Origin: Dehalococcoidia bacterium
Lineage (GTDB): Bacteria > Chloroflexota > Dehalococcoidia > Lucifugimonadales > UBA3495
Direction of reading: 5' to 3'
NCBI GenBank assembly: GCA_021295965.1
Contig: JAGWBI010000020.1
Location: forward strand, 34,116 to 93,225
DNA: 59,110 nt
Position 1 is the stretch's first letter, and every line of letters begins with the position of its first letter. The notes under the pieces were generated by a model. The model was given only the letters and a program-made list of their open reading frames with translations, ran no database searches and was not told the origin of the DNA. This document shows positions 10,759-18,771 of the stretch, in pieces. The position numbers and the translations under genes are program-made.

Positions 10759-10968
10759 CTATCCTGGGGATACCGGCGGGTTTATCAGCTGCGGAGTCAC
10801 CTCATGAAACTCGTATTCCCAGCCATCTCGCTCGCATTCCGCCACCAGTTCGGCGATTTTGGCTTTTCCCAACTCGCGCAGTTCCTTCCGCCGCGATTCT
10901 TCCTCCATATTGTCCGCCCATTCCGCCGCCAGGGATTCGTCTGCCCGAGTTAGCAGTGCCAGCGCCAT
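10759..10968 (-). CDS. small charged helical protein, putative antitoxin partner
   Basis: A 69-residue protein, Glu/Lys/Arg-rich and predicted helical (EEESRRKELRELGKAKIAEL in the middle), with a Pro-ended tail. I do not recognise the family; it is not an obvious HicB. The gene has a good ribosome binding site (GAGGAGAG before the ATG complementary to 10966-10968) and ends 4 bases before the HicA-like reading frame, so by position it is the likely antitoxin or operon partner. It is complete even though the toxin-like gene is broken, which fits the usual order of decay in toxin-antitoxin pairs. Confidence 0.6.
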   Translation of the reverse strand: MALALLTRADESLAAEWADNMEEESRRKELRELGKAKIAELVAECERDGWEYEFHEVTPQLINPPVSPG

Positions 10969-11009
10969 AATCTCTCCTCGCTTTCGGACAATGATAGCAT
11001 TCGTCTCAA

Positions 11010-11819
11010 TCAGATCATAAAGTTCATCTCACCCACAATCCGCTCCCCCAGCGCTCGGTCACCGGCTATTGCCACCGCGCCGTCAGCCAGCGCCTTTTCC
11101 GCCGTCCACCGGCCGGTGCCCAGCGCGTTGAAGGGTTCCAGGCCCATGGTGAGGTGTACCGTTGGCGATGCCGGCGCGGCGTCCATCCGGTGCGCGCGGC
11201 CGCCGTCCATGTTGAGGACAATGGCGCCGCCCACGTCGCCGGTGATTTCGAACACCACCGTCGTCCCGTCGTCGGGTCGTACCTTGCGGCCCACCACGAA
11301 GGGCATGGCCATTTCGGTGCGCCCGTAGGCGTGCTGGGCTACCGGGCCGCTGAGGTGGCCGGGAATGCCCAGGGTGCGGCGCATATCCTGCTCGTGGACC
11401 CAGGCGTCGTAGATGCGGATGGCCAGCAGGTCGGTGTAAGGGCCGCTGCCGAGGGGGTTGGGCGTCTCGGCGGCGAAATCCTCTTCAGACATGCCCCGCA
11501 GCACGCCCAACCGCTCGGCGGTAATCTCGCGGAACTCGGCCAGCACCTCCGCGCCACTGTACTGCCGGCGATAGTCCACCAGAACCTCGTTACCCTGCCC
11601 CACCTCGTTGCGCACGTGGGCCGTGTCCGACGGTTCGTGAGCCGGCGCCGGGCGGCCCAGCAGCCGGCACTCGCTGCCGACCAAGTGCGACACCTGGTCC
11701 TGCACCGACCAGCCGGGGCACTCGGTGGGCATGGCCCACTGCTGGGGAGACAGATCGGAGCAAAGCCCGTCGATGGACTTCCACACCGCTTCCATGAGGT
11801 CAACCATTTGCTGGGACAT
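11010..11819 (-). CDS. maleylpyruvate isomerase / DinB-like mycothiol-dependent family protein
   Basis: The 269-residue protein fits the mycothiol-dependent maleylpyruvate isomerase family (TIGR03083-like, DinB_2 fold plus C-terminal MDMPI domain). The N-terminal helix carries W-x-x-P-T-E-C-P-G-W-S-V-Q-D-Q-V-S-H with a metal-ligand His, and D-A-W-V-H-E-Q-D-M-R supplies further ligands. The C-terminal third (from about residue 165) is the MDMPI_C-like sterol-carrier-related domain. ATG 11819 has GGAG upstream. Members are thiol-dependent isomerases or S-transferases, and the exact reaction is not predictable. The thiol partner is inferred from the family, not seen. Confidence 0.82.
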   Translation of the reverse strand: MSQQMVDLMEAVWKSIDGLCSDLSPQQWAMPTECPGWSVQDQVSHLVGSECRLLGRPAPAHEPSDTAHVRNEVGQGNEVLVDYRRQYSGAEVLAEFREITAERLGVLRGMSEEDFAAETPNPLGSGPYTDLLAIRIYDAWVHEQDMRRTLGIPGHLSGPVAQHAYGRTEMAMPFVVGRKVRPDDGTTVVFEITGDVGGAIVLNMDGGRAHRMDAAPASPTVHLTMGLEPFNALGTGRWTAEKALADGAVAIAGDRALGERIVGEMNFMI

Positions 11820-11900
11820 CGTTTTTACTCCGTAAAAGAATGTCGCGCCCGAGGCGCGTTGTGCAGAGTGTGTGGCGGCAAAGTGAATCGCCGTCGGCAT

Positions 11901-12140
11901 TCATCTCACCCACCGACATTCCGGCAGATGCCCGCGATACCCCCGGTCCGGGCAGGTACAGTCAATGTCGTCGCGCCGGCGATAGCCCAGAGACTCGAGC
12001 CAACCGTCGAACCCGGGATAGAACCCGTAGCCATCGTCAATTGAACGGTAGCCGGCTCGCAGCGCGGCCAGGATTTCGTCAGGGTTGGGGACCACCGGCC
12101 CACCAACGGAACCGGTATTGCTGGTCAAGGTGTCGGCCAT
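11901..12140 (-). CDS. hypothetical protein, 79 residues
   Basis: I do not recognise this protein. It has a Gly/Ser/Pro N-terminus, an aromatic middle segment (GYGFYPGFDGWLESLGY), and a Cys-containing tail (CTCPDRGYRGHLPEC) with three cysteines, a possible small metal site. It begins 4 bases after the stop of the 67-residue gene upstream, which suggests translational coupling, and precedes the isomerase-like gene by 81 bases. The tight packing and ordinary codon use argue that it is real. Confidence 0.55.
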   Translation of the reverse strand: MADTLTSNTGSVGGPVVPNPDEILAALRAGYRSIDDGYGFYPGFDGWLESLGYRRRDDIDCTCPDRGYRGHLPECRWVR

Positions 12141-12144
12141 GAGG

Positions 12145-12348
12145 CTAGTCGGATACCAGTTCCAGCACGTCCTGGGCGAAAACCATGTCCTCTTCGCCCA
12201 CCTGATCCGGGTCCTCCGGGCTGGTCAGGTAACGGACGAACAGCCATACGCCGTCCTTGGGGTTGGACACAACCTCGGCGGTGGCCTCGCCGTAGAGCCG
12301 TATCTTCTGACCCGGCTCCACTTCAAACAGGTTCACTATGTCAGCCAT
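12145..12348 (-). CDS. hypothetical protein, 67 residues
   Basis: An unrecognised acidic 67-residue protein with alternating hydrophobic strands (KIRLYGEATAEVV, VWLFVRYL) and an Asp/Glu-rich end, suggestive of a small beta-barrel or beta-sandwich. It is followed after 4 bases by the 79-residue gene. Upstream lies a family A repeat that separates it from the Rieske oxygenase genes, so it may have its own promoter or be read through from them. No function can be assigned. Confidence 0.55.
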   Translation of the reverse strand: MADIVNLFEVEPGQKIRLYGEATAEVVSNPKDGVWLFVRYLTSPEDPDQVGEEDMVFAQDVLELVSD

Positions 12349-12372
12349 AAAGCACCATCATTCCGGCCCACG

Positions 12373-12458
12373 GTCATTGCGAGCGAAGCGTCGCAATCTC
12401 GTCGGATTAGCAGTCAGCCTTCACCGGATTGCTACGTCGCTGCGCTCCTCGCAATGAC
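12373..12458. repeat. family A palindromic repeat, copy 2
   Basis: Begins GTCATTGCGAGCGAAGCG and ends CTGCGCTCCTCGCAATGAC, giving near-perfect inverted ends of about 12 bases. The interior differs from copies 1, 3 and 4, and lacks their GCCATCCGCCAGAGG block. It lies between the Rieske beta gene and the small gene at 12348. Confidence 0.8.
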
Positions 12459-12472
12459 AGTAGGCTGTGCCA

Positions 12473-13018
12473 TCAGAAAAAGAAGGTCAGGTTCTTTGCC
12501 AGCAACACGCTCTGATCCAGCAAAACCTTTCGCTGGGCGATGCGCCATTCACCGTCAATCCGGCGCAGCGTGTCCTCCCGCCGGCCCACCAGGATGTCCG
12601 TTTCCGTCTCCACGCGGTTCCGGTAGATGATAAATCGGCAGCGCAGGGAGACCTCCGCGGCGTCCGCAGCCGTGGGCGACGCCTCCAGTATCTCCACGTT
12701 GGTGACCAGATGGGAGATGCGGGACAGCGGTTCCTCGGCCCAGTGGACGCCGGTGAGGATCTGGTTGACCCGCTGGGTCAGCGTCTGTTTGCCTTCGTCG
12801 AACCAGTTGATGTCCTGGCCTTCACGAGTGAACTCCCGCTCCAGCTCGCCGAATTTGACGTTGCGGCGCATGGGGACCCAGTAGCGCACATCGTCGGCGA
12901 GCAAGGCCAGCCAATCTTCGTACCGCCGGTCGTCCAGGAGGTTGGCCTCGTGGTACAGGAAAGCTTCGATGTCCTGCTTCAGCAGGAGCATCGCCAGCGG
13001 GTCATTGGCAACAACCAT
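12473..13018 (-). CDS. aromatic-ring-hydroxylating dioxygenase, beta subunit
   Basis: The 181-residue product is the small (beta) subunit of a Rieske non-heme iron ring-hydroxylating oxygenase, a cystatin/NTF2-like fold with a structural role. Recognisable family stretches are E-A-x-L-L-D-D-R-R-Y-E-D-W-L-A-L-L-A-D-D-V-R-Y-W-V-P near the N-terminus, R-I-S-H-L-V-T-N-V, and G-E-W-R-I-A-Q-R-K-V-L-L-D. The ATG at 13018 lies 8 bases after the alpha-subunit stop, so the two subunits form one operon. Ferredoxin and reductase partners are not present in the window. Confidence 0.9.
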   Translation of the reverse strand: MVVANDPLAMLLLKQDIEAFLYHEANLLDDRRYEDWLALLADDVRYWVPMRRNVKFGELEREFTREGQDINWFDEGKQTLTQRVNQILTGVHWAEEPLSRISHLVTNVEILEASPTAADAAEVSLRCRFIIYRNRVETETDILVGRREDTLRRIDGEWRIAQRKVLLDQSVLLAKNLTFFF

Positions 13019-13026
13019 GATCTCAC

Positions 13027-14403
13027 CTAGCACCTGGCGCCATTGTTGCGCCAAGTAGCCAGCTCATCCCAGTCCCGGGCCGCCATGAATTCCCGCCAGC
13101 GGCTGTAGAAACCGCGCTGGTTCTGCTCGCCGGCGCGGGCCCTGGTGGTGTCCAGGACGGTGCCGTCCAGCTTCAGCCCGCCGTCCTCAAAGTCGGTGAC
13201 TGCATAGCCCATACCCATCTGGTAGTTGTAATGATGGCGGCGAGCCATCGCGCCACGGCTGGCGGAGTGGGCGTAGTTCCAGTTCTCCATGTCGTCCTGC
13301 TCGGTCAGGCCGGCGGGACCGGAGTAGCGGATGTAGTACTGGCGCAGGAATTCCTTGACCTCCGGCGGCGCGGAACTGTCCACCAGGAACCAGCGCCAGA
13401 CCTCAGTCCGGTCCGGCCCTCGCGGATGCCAAACGGCGATGCTGCGGGGCTGCCGGGGCAGGTAGGACATATTGGGGAAGATGGTTCCCGGGCCGGCCAG
13501 TATGCGCCACAACTGGCCCTGCCGCTCCTTGCGCGCGATCTCGCACTGGTAGAAATACTCCGCGACTATGGGGTCGTTCTGGTAGGACGCCACCGGCTGG
13601 GCGTCCTCGGGGCGCAAGAACATGACGGTGCCGTGGCCACGCTCCGGGAAAGATACGTCCAGGGACTTGGCTCCTTCCCGCTCGCTGTTGTCGCGCCGCC
13701 CCTGCCCGGACGGGCCGATGCCCACCAGGTCAACGGAGCGGTGGCTGATGTTGTGGTAGCGGTCGCCGATGAAGTTTTCGGCGGGGAATTTCCAGTTGCT
13801 GGGAACCATCCACTTTTCGATGCCGCCGATGATCTCGGTGCCACCCTCGCTGCCGTCCCAACCATCAAACAGGATGTCCAGGTAGGTGCGGAAGCCGCCG
13901 ATGTACTCCAGGAAGTCGGGCGCGTTTGGATCCCAAGTCGCCCAGATGCCGCCCTTATAGTTGACCATCTTGGGCACGCGGATGAGGCCCCACTGGGACT
14001 TGTCCAGTTCCTCGTGGTAGGCGTCCTTGTAGAAGGGCACGCCTACCAACGCGCCGTCGGTGGCGAAGCTCCAGCCGTGGTAGGGGCAGGTGAAGATGGG
14101 TGTGTTCCCCTCGTCGTAACGGCAGACCTTCATCCCCCGGTGCATACAAGAGTTGAGAAAGACGTGGATCTCGCCCTGCCGGTCGCGGCAGAGTATCACC
14201 GATTCCTCGCCCATGGAGGAGACGAAGAAGTCGCCCGGTTTGGAGACCTGGCTTTCGTGGCCGACGAACAGCCAGGCGCGGGTGAAAATCCGGTCCTGTT
14301 CCTCGGCGTAGATGTCGGGATTGACGAAGATCTCGCGGCTGACCATGCCGTTATCCTGGTCAACCAGACCACTGTAAGCGCTGGGCTGGAACGTAATCGC
14401 CAT
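13027..14403 (-). CDS. Rieske ring-hydroxylating dioxygenase, alpha subunit
   Basis: This 458-residue catalytic subunit inserts O2 into aromatic or related substrates. The [2Fe-2S] Rieske motif is complete, C-M-H-R-G then C-P-Y-H-G-W-S-F, near residues 83-110. The mononuclear iron site is visible as G-D-R-Y-H-N-I-S-H-R with a later Asp (E-Q-D-D-M-E-N-W). ATG 14403 is chosen because GGAGG sits six bases upstream; the ATG at 14409 is too close to it. Length and motif order match toluate/biphenyl-type alpha subunits. Substrate is unknown; SAR202-type genomes are known to carry many such oxygenases. Confidence 0.93.
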   Translation of the reverse strand: MAITFQPSAYSGLVDQDNGMVSREIFVNPDIYAEEQDRIFTRAWLFVGHESQVSKPGDFFVSSMGEESVILCRDRQGEIHVFLNSCMHRGMKVCRYDEGNTPIFTCPYHGWSFATDGALVGVPFYKDAYHEELDKSQWGLIRVPKMVNYKGGIWATWDPNAPDFLEYIGGFRTYLDILFDGWDGSEGGTEIIGGIEKWMVPSNWKFPAENFIGDRYHNISHRSVDLVGIGPSGQGRRDNSEREGAKSLDVSFPERGHGTVMFLRPEDAQPVASYQNDPIVAEYFYQCEIARKERQGQLWRILAGPGTIFPNMSYLPRQPRSIAVWHPRGPDRTEVWRWFLVDSSAPPEVKEFLRQYYIRYSGPAGLTEQDDMENWNYAHSASRGAMARRHHYNYQMGMGYAVTDFEDGGLKLDGTVLDTTRARAGEQNQRGFYSRWREFMAARDWDELATWRNNGARC

Positions 14404-14603
14404 GTTCATCCTCCGGGCGCGGCTCGCCCCGCTGAATGGTATCACAACAAGCTGGGAGGATGTTGTCACGCCGCTTTTTTCGAACACGCCGGCAGTGTCC
14501 AATCGCCAGTTGCGGAATCAGCGGTAATCAGCCGATACCCAAGCAGACTTCCGGCTCTTGTCGCTGATACTCTGCAATAGACTAAACGTGTCAGGCTGGT
14601 AAA

Positions 14604-15008
14604 ATGGAAACGAGGGAGAGCAATCGGTCGTGGTGGAGATTTGTTGACGGCTCGTTGTCGGTGACAGTCAGCATGGCGATTGCGGTGGCGATAAGCACTT
14701 GTCGTTCCTGCTTGGGAGTTTGGGGAATCGGGTTCCTCAGGGGCCTGACAGACAAAGACGACGGTGAAATAATACTGGCGACGCTGCTGTTGTTTCCCAC
14801 CACCGTCGCCCTCTATGGAGTTTTGCAGATGTGGTTCGCAGCCAAAGAAGCCGTTGAGAAAAGGGCTACGGAACGTGGCCGTCGGGAAGGGCGGCGCGAG
14901 GAACGTGAGCGCATCAGTAAAGTACTGGCACAGCACGGCGTCGAATTGCCTCCAGAAGTCGCTGGCATCCTCGCCGGCGAACCCGACGATAATCCGCCGG
15001 CTGGCTAG
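14604..15008 (+). CDS. hypothetical membrane protein with charged C-terminal helix
   Basis: A 134-residue protein of unknown family. It has two predicted membrane segments (about residues 17-35 and 57-80) and then a very charged helix (RATERGRREGRREERERI) that could be a coiled coil or bind nucleic acid. It stands alone on the plus strand between two minus-strand operons, and its stop lies 7 bases from the convergent dehydrogenase gene end. The ribosome binding site is poor, so the start is uncertain. No function is proposed. Confidence 0.5.
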   Translation: METRESNRSWWRFVDGSLSVTVSMAIAVAISTCRSCLGVWGIGFLRGLTDKDDGEIILATLLLFPTTVALYGVLQMWFAAKEAVEKRATERGRREGRREERERISKVLAQHGVELPPEVAGILAGEPDDNPPAG

Positions 15009-15014
15009 AACCCC

Positions 15015-15917
15015 TTACCTGCCGCTCAACTCGACGCCCGCCAACGCTTCCAAGATGCGGGCTACCGTCGGATAACCTTCACCACCCCAGCCGGCTTCCT
15101 GAGCCTGCTTGTACAGGGCGTCCGCCACCGACCCCGTGCCAGCCGGAGCATCAAGGCGTCTCGCAAGTTCGCAGGCCAACGCCACGTCCTTGGCGACAAT
15201 GTCCAGCGTGCCGCCGGCCGCGAAGGAACGGTTGAGTATGCTGTTGGGGATAGCGTTGAAGGCACGGCTGGCGCCGGCGCTCACCGGCACTATCTCCGCC
15301 AACACCGCCGGATCGACCCCGCCCAGGCGTCCGATGAGCATACCCTCGATGGCTGCGATCAGGTTGGTGTAGCCCATGTATTGTGTGGTCAGCTTGGCGG
15401 TGCATCCCGCGCCGGCCGGTCCGACGTAGAATATCTGCGCGGCCACCGCGTCCAACGCCGGACGAACCTGCTCAAACACCGACCGGTCTCCGCCCACCAT
15501 CATCGTCATGGTCGGAGGGCGGCCGCTCACCGGGGCGTCCAGCATGGCCAGGCCCCGGTCGGCGCAGGCGGCGGCCACCCGGCGGGCCACGTCCGGATCG
15601 TTGGTGGTGGTGTCCACCAGCGCCGCGCCATCCGACATCGCCGCCAACACTGCGGCCTCGTCGCCCAGCAGTACCGACTCTACCTGGGCGGGGCCGGGCA
15701 GCGATGTCCAGACCATTTCGCAGCCCGGCACCGCATCCTCCGCGTTGTCGGCCCAACGCGCGCCTCGTTCCAGCAGCGGTTCCACCGCTTCGCGATTGAT
15801 GTCGAAAACGGTGAGGTCAGCGCCGGCGTCCAGCAGACAGCCTGCCATCAGGCTGCCCATGGTGCCAACGCCGATGAAGGAGTGTTTTGGTTTAGAACCA
15901 GATGCTGATAATTGCAT
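15015..15917 (-). CDS. NAD(P)-dependent beta-hydroxyacid dehydrogenase
   Basis: The 300-residue protein belongs to the 3-hydroxyisobutyrate / tartronate-semialdehyde / 6-phosphogluconate dehydrogenase superfamily. The dinucleotide motif reads FIGVGTMGSLMAG, the substrate loop is DAPVSGRPPT, where most relatives have D-A-P-V-S-G-G, and the catalytic Lys is expected in G-A-G-C-T-A-K-L-T-T-Q. Its start overlaps the end of the HELAH peptidase gene by 26 bases, so it is the last gene of that minus-strand run. The substrate cannot be told; SGRPP in place of SGG is a local oddity. Confidence 0.88.
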   Translation of the reverse strand: MQLSASGSKPKHSFIGVGTMGSLMAGCLLDAGADLTVFDINREAVEPLLERGARWADNAEDAVPGCEMVWTSLPGPAQVESVLLGDEAAVLAAMSDGAALVDTTTNDPDVARRVAAACADRGLAMLDAPVSGRPPTMTMMVGGDRSVFEQVRPALDAVAAQIFYVGPAGAGCTAKLTTQYMGYTNLIAAIEGMLIGRLGGVDPAVLAEIVPVSAGASRAFNAIPNSILNRSFAAGGTLDIVAKDVALACELARRLDAPAGTGSVADALYKQAQEAGWGGEGYPTVARILEALAGVELSGR

Positions 15918-16470
15918 AAACCGTACCTGCAGTGACTGCTACCCGCCACAGCGTCCATCCCATCACGCAAAACCTTTCGGTGTAGCCGAGCATATAGAGA
16001 GGCCAAGTAATCAAACGGAATGGGAAATTCCACACCGTCATATCGGTATCGTAGAGATTTTCCAGATCGCGATCGCTGGGCAAACCCGAATAAGTCGCCG
16101 AAATCGCGACCCAGGCGCTCATCCCGAGGATTACCAGTTGCCAAATGGGATTGCCCGAACCGTCGCGAAACAGCCACCACGCGTAAGCCAGTGTGCCGCT
16201 CCAGATCAGCGCTGCCAGGAGCAGCGGGGCAGTGCCAATCAGGAAACTGTGCCAACCGTACGGCGGCCCTTCGTGAACGACGTACCCGGACCGTCCGCCG
16301 CCCGAGTTGAACTCCAGATATCTCACTTCCAGCACGCGATGACCCAGCAGATAGCACATCAGCTGGTGCGCCAGCTCGTGGAAGAATATTCCGGGGATCG
16401 TGATGTAGTGCAGTATAAGCCCCGGCCCCTGAATAGCCCATACCGCCAGCCAAACGACGAAGTTAAACAT
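15892..16470 (-). CDS. M50-like integral membrane zinc metallopeptidase
   Basis: A 192-residue, highly hydrophobic protein with HELAH near residue 31, the H-E-x-x-H zinc motif of M50 site-2-type intramembrane proteases. About five membrane segments are visible. No PDZ domain is present and the length is short for RseP/SpoIVFB, so it is closer to compact M50-like relatives. A second-motif Asp (as in N-x-x-P-x-x-x-L-D-G) is not obvious; G-L-P-S-D-R-D-L may be the equivalent. The proteolytic role is inferred from the HELAH site only. It lies downstream of two lipoprotein genes. Confidence 0.72.
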   Translation of the reverse strand: MFNFVVWLAVWAIQGPGLILHYITIPGIFFHELAHQLMCYLLGHRVLEVRYLEFNSGGGRSGYVVHEGPPYGWHSFLIGTAPLLLAALIWSGTLAYAWWLFRDGSGNPIWQLVILGMSAWVAISATYSGLPSDRDLENLYDTDMTVWNFPFRLITWPLYMLGYTERFCVMGWTLWRVAVTAGTVYAIISIWF

Positions 16471-16548
16471 CAGTGGTGGTCAACCTCCGCGCCGACGGCG
16501 CATCTGACTCGCCGGTCTGGCAATGACGTTCCGTCGGCTCAGCGCGGG

Positions 16549-16980
16549 TCACCCTGCGTACAAGCCGACGCACTCATTCTGGCTGATTGAACGAAATACC
16601 GGGTCCTGATCGAAACGCCGCGCATACTCCTGGGAAATTTCGTCAATGAGCGTCATGCCATCCTCGATGGGCGGCGGCGTGACCAGCATCACCATTTTGG
16701 TGTTCTCGCGTTCAATAACTCGATCCGGCCTTTGCCACTGCCCTTTGACCTCCAGCACGCTCAACCCCTGGGGAAAGCGCGGCGTGATGGTGTCCGCCAG
16801 GAAAGCGTCCCACTCCTCGGGCGAAACTGATCTCCCGTCGGCGTGGTCCAGCCCGAAAAACAACTCGAACCGAACGACTTCCTGCAATCCCTCGGGACAT
16901 TGAAACTCGGTTTCGGTGATGCAGCCCGTGTACACGAGCAGACCAATTATCAACGCGGATAGTGCGACGCTAATTCTCAA
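16549..16980 (-). CDS. DUF3574 lipoprotein (copy 2)
   Basis: The 143-residue protein has a signal peptide with lipobox V-Y-T-G-C (Cys at about 19), then a DUF3574 domain. It shares F-F-G-L-D, S-x-E-E-W-x-x-F-L-A-D-T-I-T-P-R-F-P-Q-G-L-S-V-L-E-x-K-G-Q-W and the F-D-Q-D-P-V-F end with the neighbouring copy at 16996. The two genes are 15 bases apart and are a tandem duplication. The function of DUF3574 is unknown; an extracytoplasmic lipid-anchored location is predicted. Confidence 0.85.
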   Translation of the reverse strand: MRISVALSALIIGLLVYTGCITETEFQCPEGLQEVVRFELFFGLDHADGRSVSPEEWDAFLADTITPRFPQGLSVLEVKGQWQRPDRVIERENTKMVMLVTPPPIEDGMTLIDEISQEYARRFDQDPVFRSISQNECVGLYAG

Positions 16981-16995
16981 GACTGGACTGCTCCG

Positions 16996-17427
16996 TCAGT
17001 ACACTTCCGCGCAGGCCGGCAGGGCCGTGTGAAACACCGCCTGCTGTTCAAAGCGCGCCTTGTATATGTCCGAAATCTCCCGAATTGCGGCCATGCTGGC
17101 GTCAGACGCACCAGCAGGAACCAGCACGTTCAACAATTTGGTGGATTCCCGATACAGGCGGCCCTCGTCGGTGTCGAGCCACTGGCCGCGAGCTTCCAGC
17201 ACGGTCAGCCCGTCGGGGAACCGAGGAGTGACGGTATCCGCGAGGAAGGTTTGCCACGCTTCTTCGCTGACGGTCCCGCCGTCTCCTTTCTCCTGCCCAA
17301 AGTACACATTCAATTCAATGAATGTATCCATCCCGTCAGGGCATTCAAAATCGCCGCCGACCGCGCAGCCCACCGTGAACAGCAGGCACAGCGCGGCGGC
17401 GGCGATTACTGATGCCGACAACCGCAT
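16996..17427 (-). CDS. DUF3574 lipoprotein (copy 1)
   Basis: The 143-residue paralogue of the gene at 16549, with lipobox L-F-T-V-G-C (Cys at about 21) and a DUF3574 core, including ADTVTPRFPDGLTVLEARGQ and the E-Q-Q-A-V-F-H terminal block. It is the same length as its twin, and each has one Cys soon after the lipobox (F-E-C-P and F-Q-C-P) and one near the C-terminus, so a conserved disulfide is likely. It starts 5 bases after the LLM gene stop, so both copies may be read from that gene's promoter. Confidence 0.85.
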   Translation of the reverse strand: MRLSASVIAAAALCLLFTVGCAVGGDFECPDGMDTFIELNVYFGQEKGDGGTVSEEAWQTFLADTVTPRFPDGLTVLEARGQWLDTDEGRLYRESTKLLNVLVPAGASDASMAAIREISDIYKARFEQQAVFHTALPACAEVY

Positions 17428-17432
17428 CGTTT

Positions 17433-18599
17433 CTAGTAGTGGTCCACCAATGGGATCTCGTGCAGCGCCGGTATCACTTCACGGCCAATCAGCTCGATGG
17501 ACCGCATCACGTCCTCGTGGGCCATGGCGCCCTCGTTGCCGTAGATGTGCAGGTAGCCGGGGTTGAGCCGCTCCACGATCATGGACAGCTTTTCCCGCAC
17601 CGTGTCGGGGCTGCCCACGATGATGTTGTTGGCCTCTTGCAGTTCCTCGTAGGTCATCATCCGTCCGAAGCCGCCGGCGCCCGGCAGGGTCCGCTGGATG
17701 TTGACCGCCTCACGGGACTGGTACCCGGGCGGGTCGTTGTGTTCGCGGGGGCCACGGTTGCGATGCTCCTGGGTCCACAGGAACTCGCGGCCAATCTCCT
17801 GGGCTTTCTCGTCAGTGTCGGCGCAGAAAATCCGCAGCAGGTACCCGAAGTGCTCCGGCCCCGGCTCGAACCCGGTTTCTCGTGCCGTGTCGATGTACAC
17901 GTCACGCAGCCGGTGGGTGTGGTCCAGCAGCGATCCCAGGTTCATGTACGGATGCTCGTGTCGCGCCGCCCACACCACGGACTCCGGGCTGCTGAACCCG
18001 GGGAACCAGATGGGCGGATGGGGCTTCTGCATGGGCAGCACCCAGGGGTTCACCTTCCGATAGTGGTAGTACTCGCCCTCGTAACGGAACGGCCCCGGCT
18101 CGGTCCAGCACTTGATGATCAAGTCGTGGGCTTCCTCAAAGCGGTCCCGGTTTTGCGGCGGAGCCACGCCGCCCTGCAGTGTTTCCACCGCGGTGCCCCG
18201 CACGAAACCGGAGATAATCCGCCCGCCGGAGATGCAGTCCAGCATGGCGATTTCCTCGGCCATGCGGATGGGGTCGTTGATGGCGATCACGTTGCCCAGG
18301 ATGGCGATCTTGGTGTTGCGCGTCACCTTGGAGATGACGGCGGCGTCGATGTTGACCGCCGGCTTCATGCACCAGTACGAAGCATGGTGTTCGTTGGACA
18401 TGATGCCGTCGAACCCGTTTTCGTCGGCCCAGGCGTACTGGTCGTGATAGTTGGTGTAGAGGACGTGGGCCTTCTCCGGGTCAAAATGGGAATTGGAGAA
18501 ATCCAGCCGCCCCGAGTCGTACTGCGAAACGTCCTCATCGGTGACATGGCCGTAGGGTTGTTCGGAAAACCAGAAAACTTCCACCTTGTCTTTCGGCAT
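17433..18599 (-). CDS. LLM class flavin-dependent oxidoreductase
   Basis: A 388-residue luciferase-like monooxygenase, third of four in the window. Clear signs are G-F-D-G-I-M-S-N-E-H-H, A-V-I-S-K-V-T-R-N-T-K-I-A-I-L-G-N, R-M-A-E-E-I-A-M-L-D with S-G-G-R, and HPPIWFPGFSSPESVVWAA. The E-H-H motif and length are typical of the LuxA-like alkane/long-chain group. ATG 18599 follows CGAGGAGGCTCCTG, a good ribosome binding site; the open frame further upstream is not family-like. It heads a minus-strand run of six genes down to 15015. Confidence 0.9.
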   Translation of the reverse strand: MPKDKVEVFWFSEQPYGHVTDEDVSQYDSGRLDFSNSHFDPEKAHVLYTNYHDQYAWADENGFDGIMSNEHHASYWCMKPAVNIDAAVISKVTRNTKIAILGNVIAINDPIRMAEEIAMLDCISGGRIISGFVRGTAVETLQGGVAPPQNRDRFEEAHDLIIKCWTEPGPFRYEGEYYHYRKVNPWVLPMQKPHPPIWFPGFSSPESVVWAARHEHPYMNLGSLLDHTHRLRDVYIDTARETGFEPGPEHFGYLLRIFCADTDEKAQEIGREFLWTQEHRNRGPREHNDPPGYQSREAVNIQRTLPGAGGFGRMMTYEELQEANNIIVGSPDTVREKLSMIVERLNPGYLHIYGNEGAMAHEDVMRSIELIGREVIPALHEIPLVDHY

Positions 18600-18771
18600 C
18601 AGGAGCCTCCTCGGTGTGAGCGGACGGCGCTGGACCGTTGGAATCCGGGCCGGTAGTTGATGCCGGCAGTATAGGGGCGGGTGGTGGCGGTTGCAAATGA
18701 GAACGTTATCAACCGTCTCGCGGGCCGACCCGGCAACTTTTCGTAAGGCACGTAACCCGAGGGGGCGCCGT

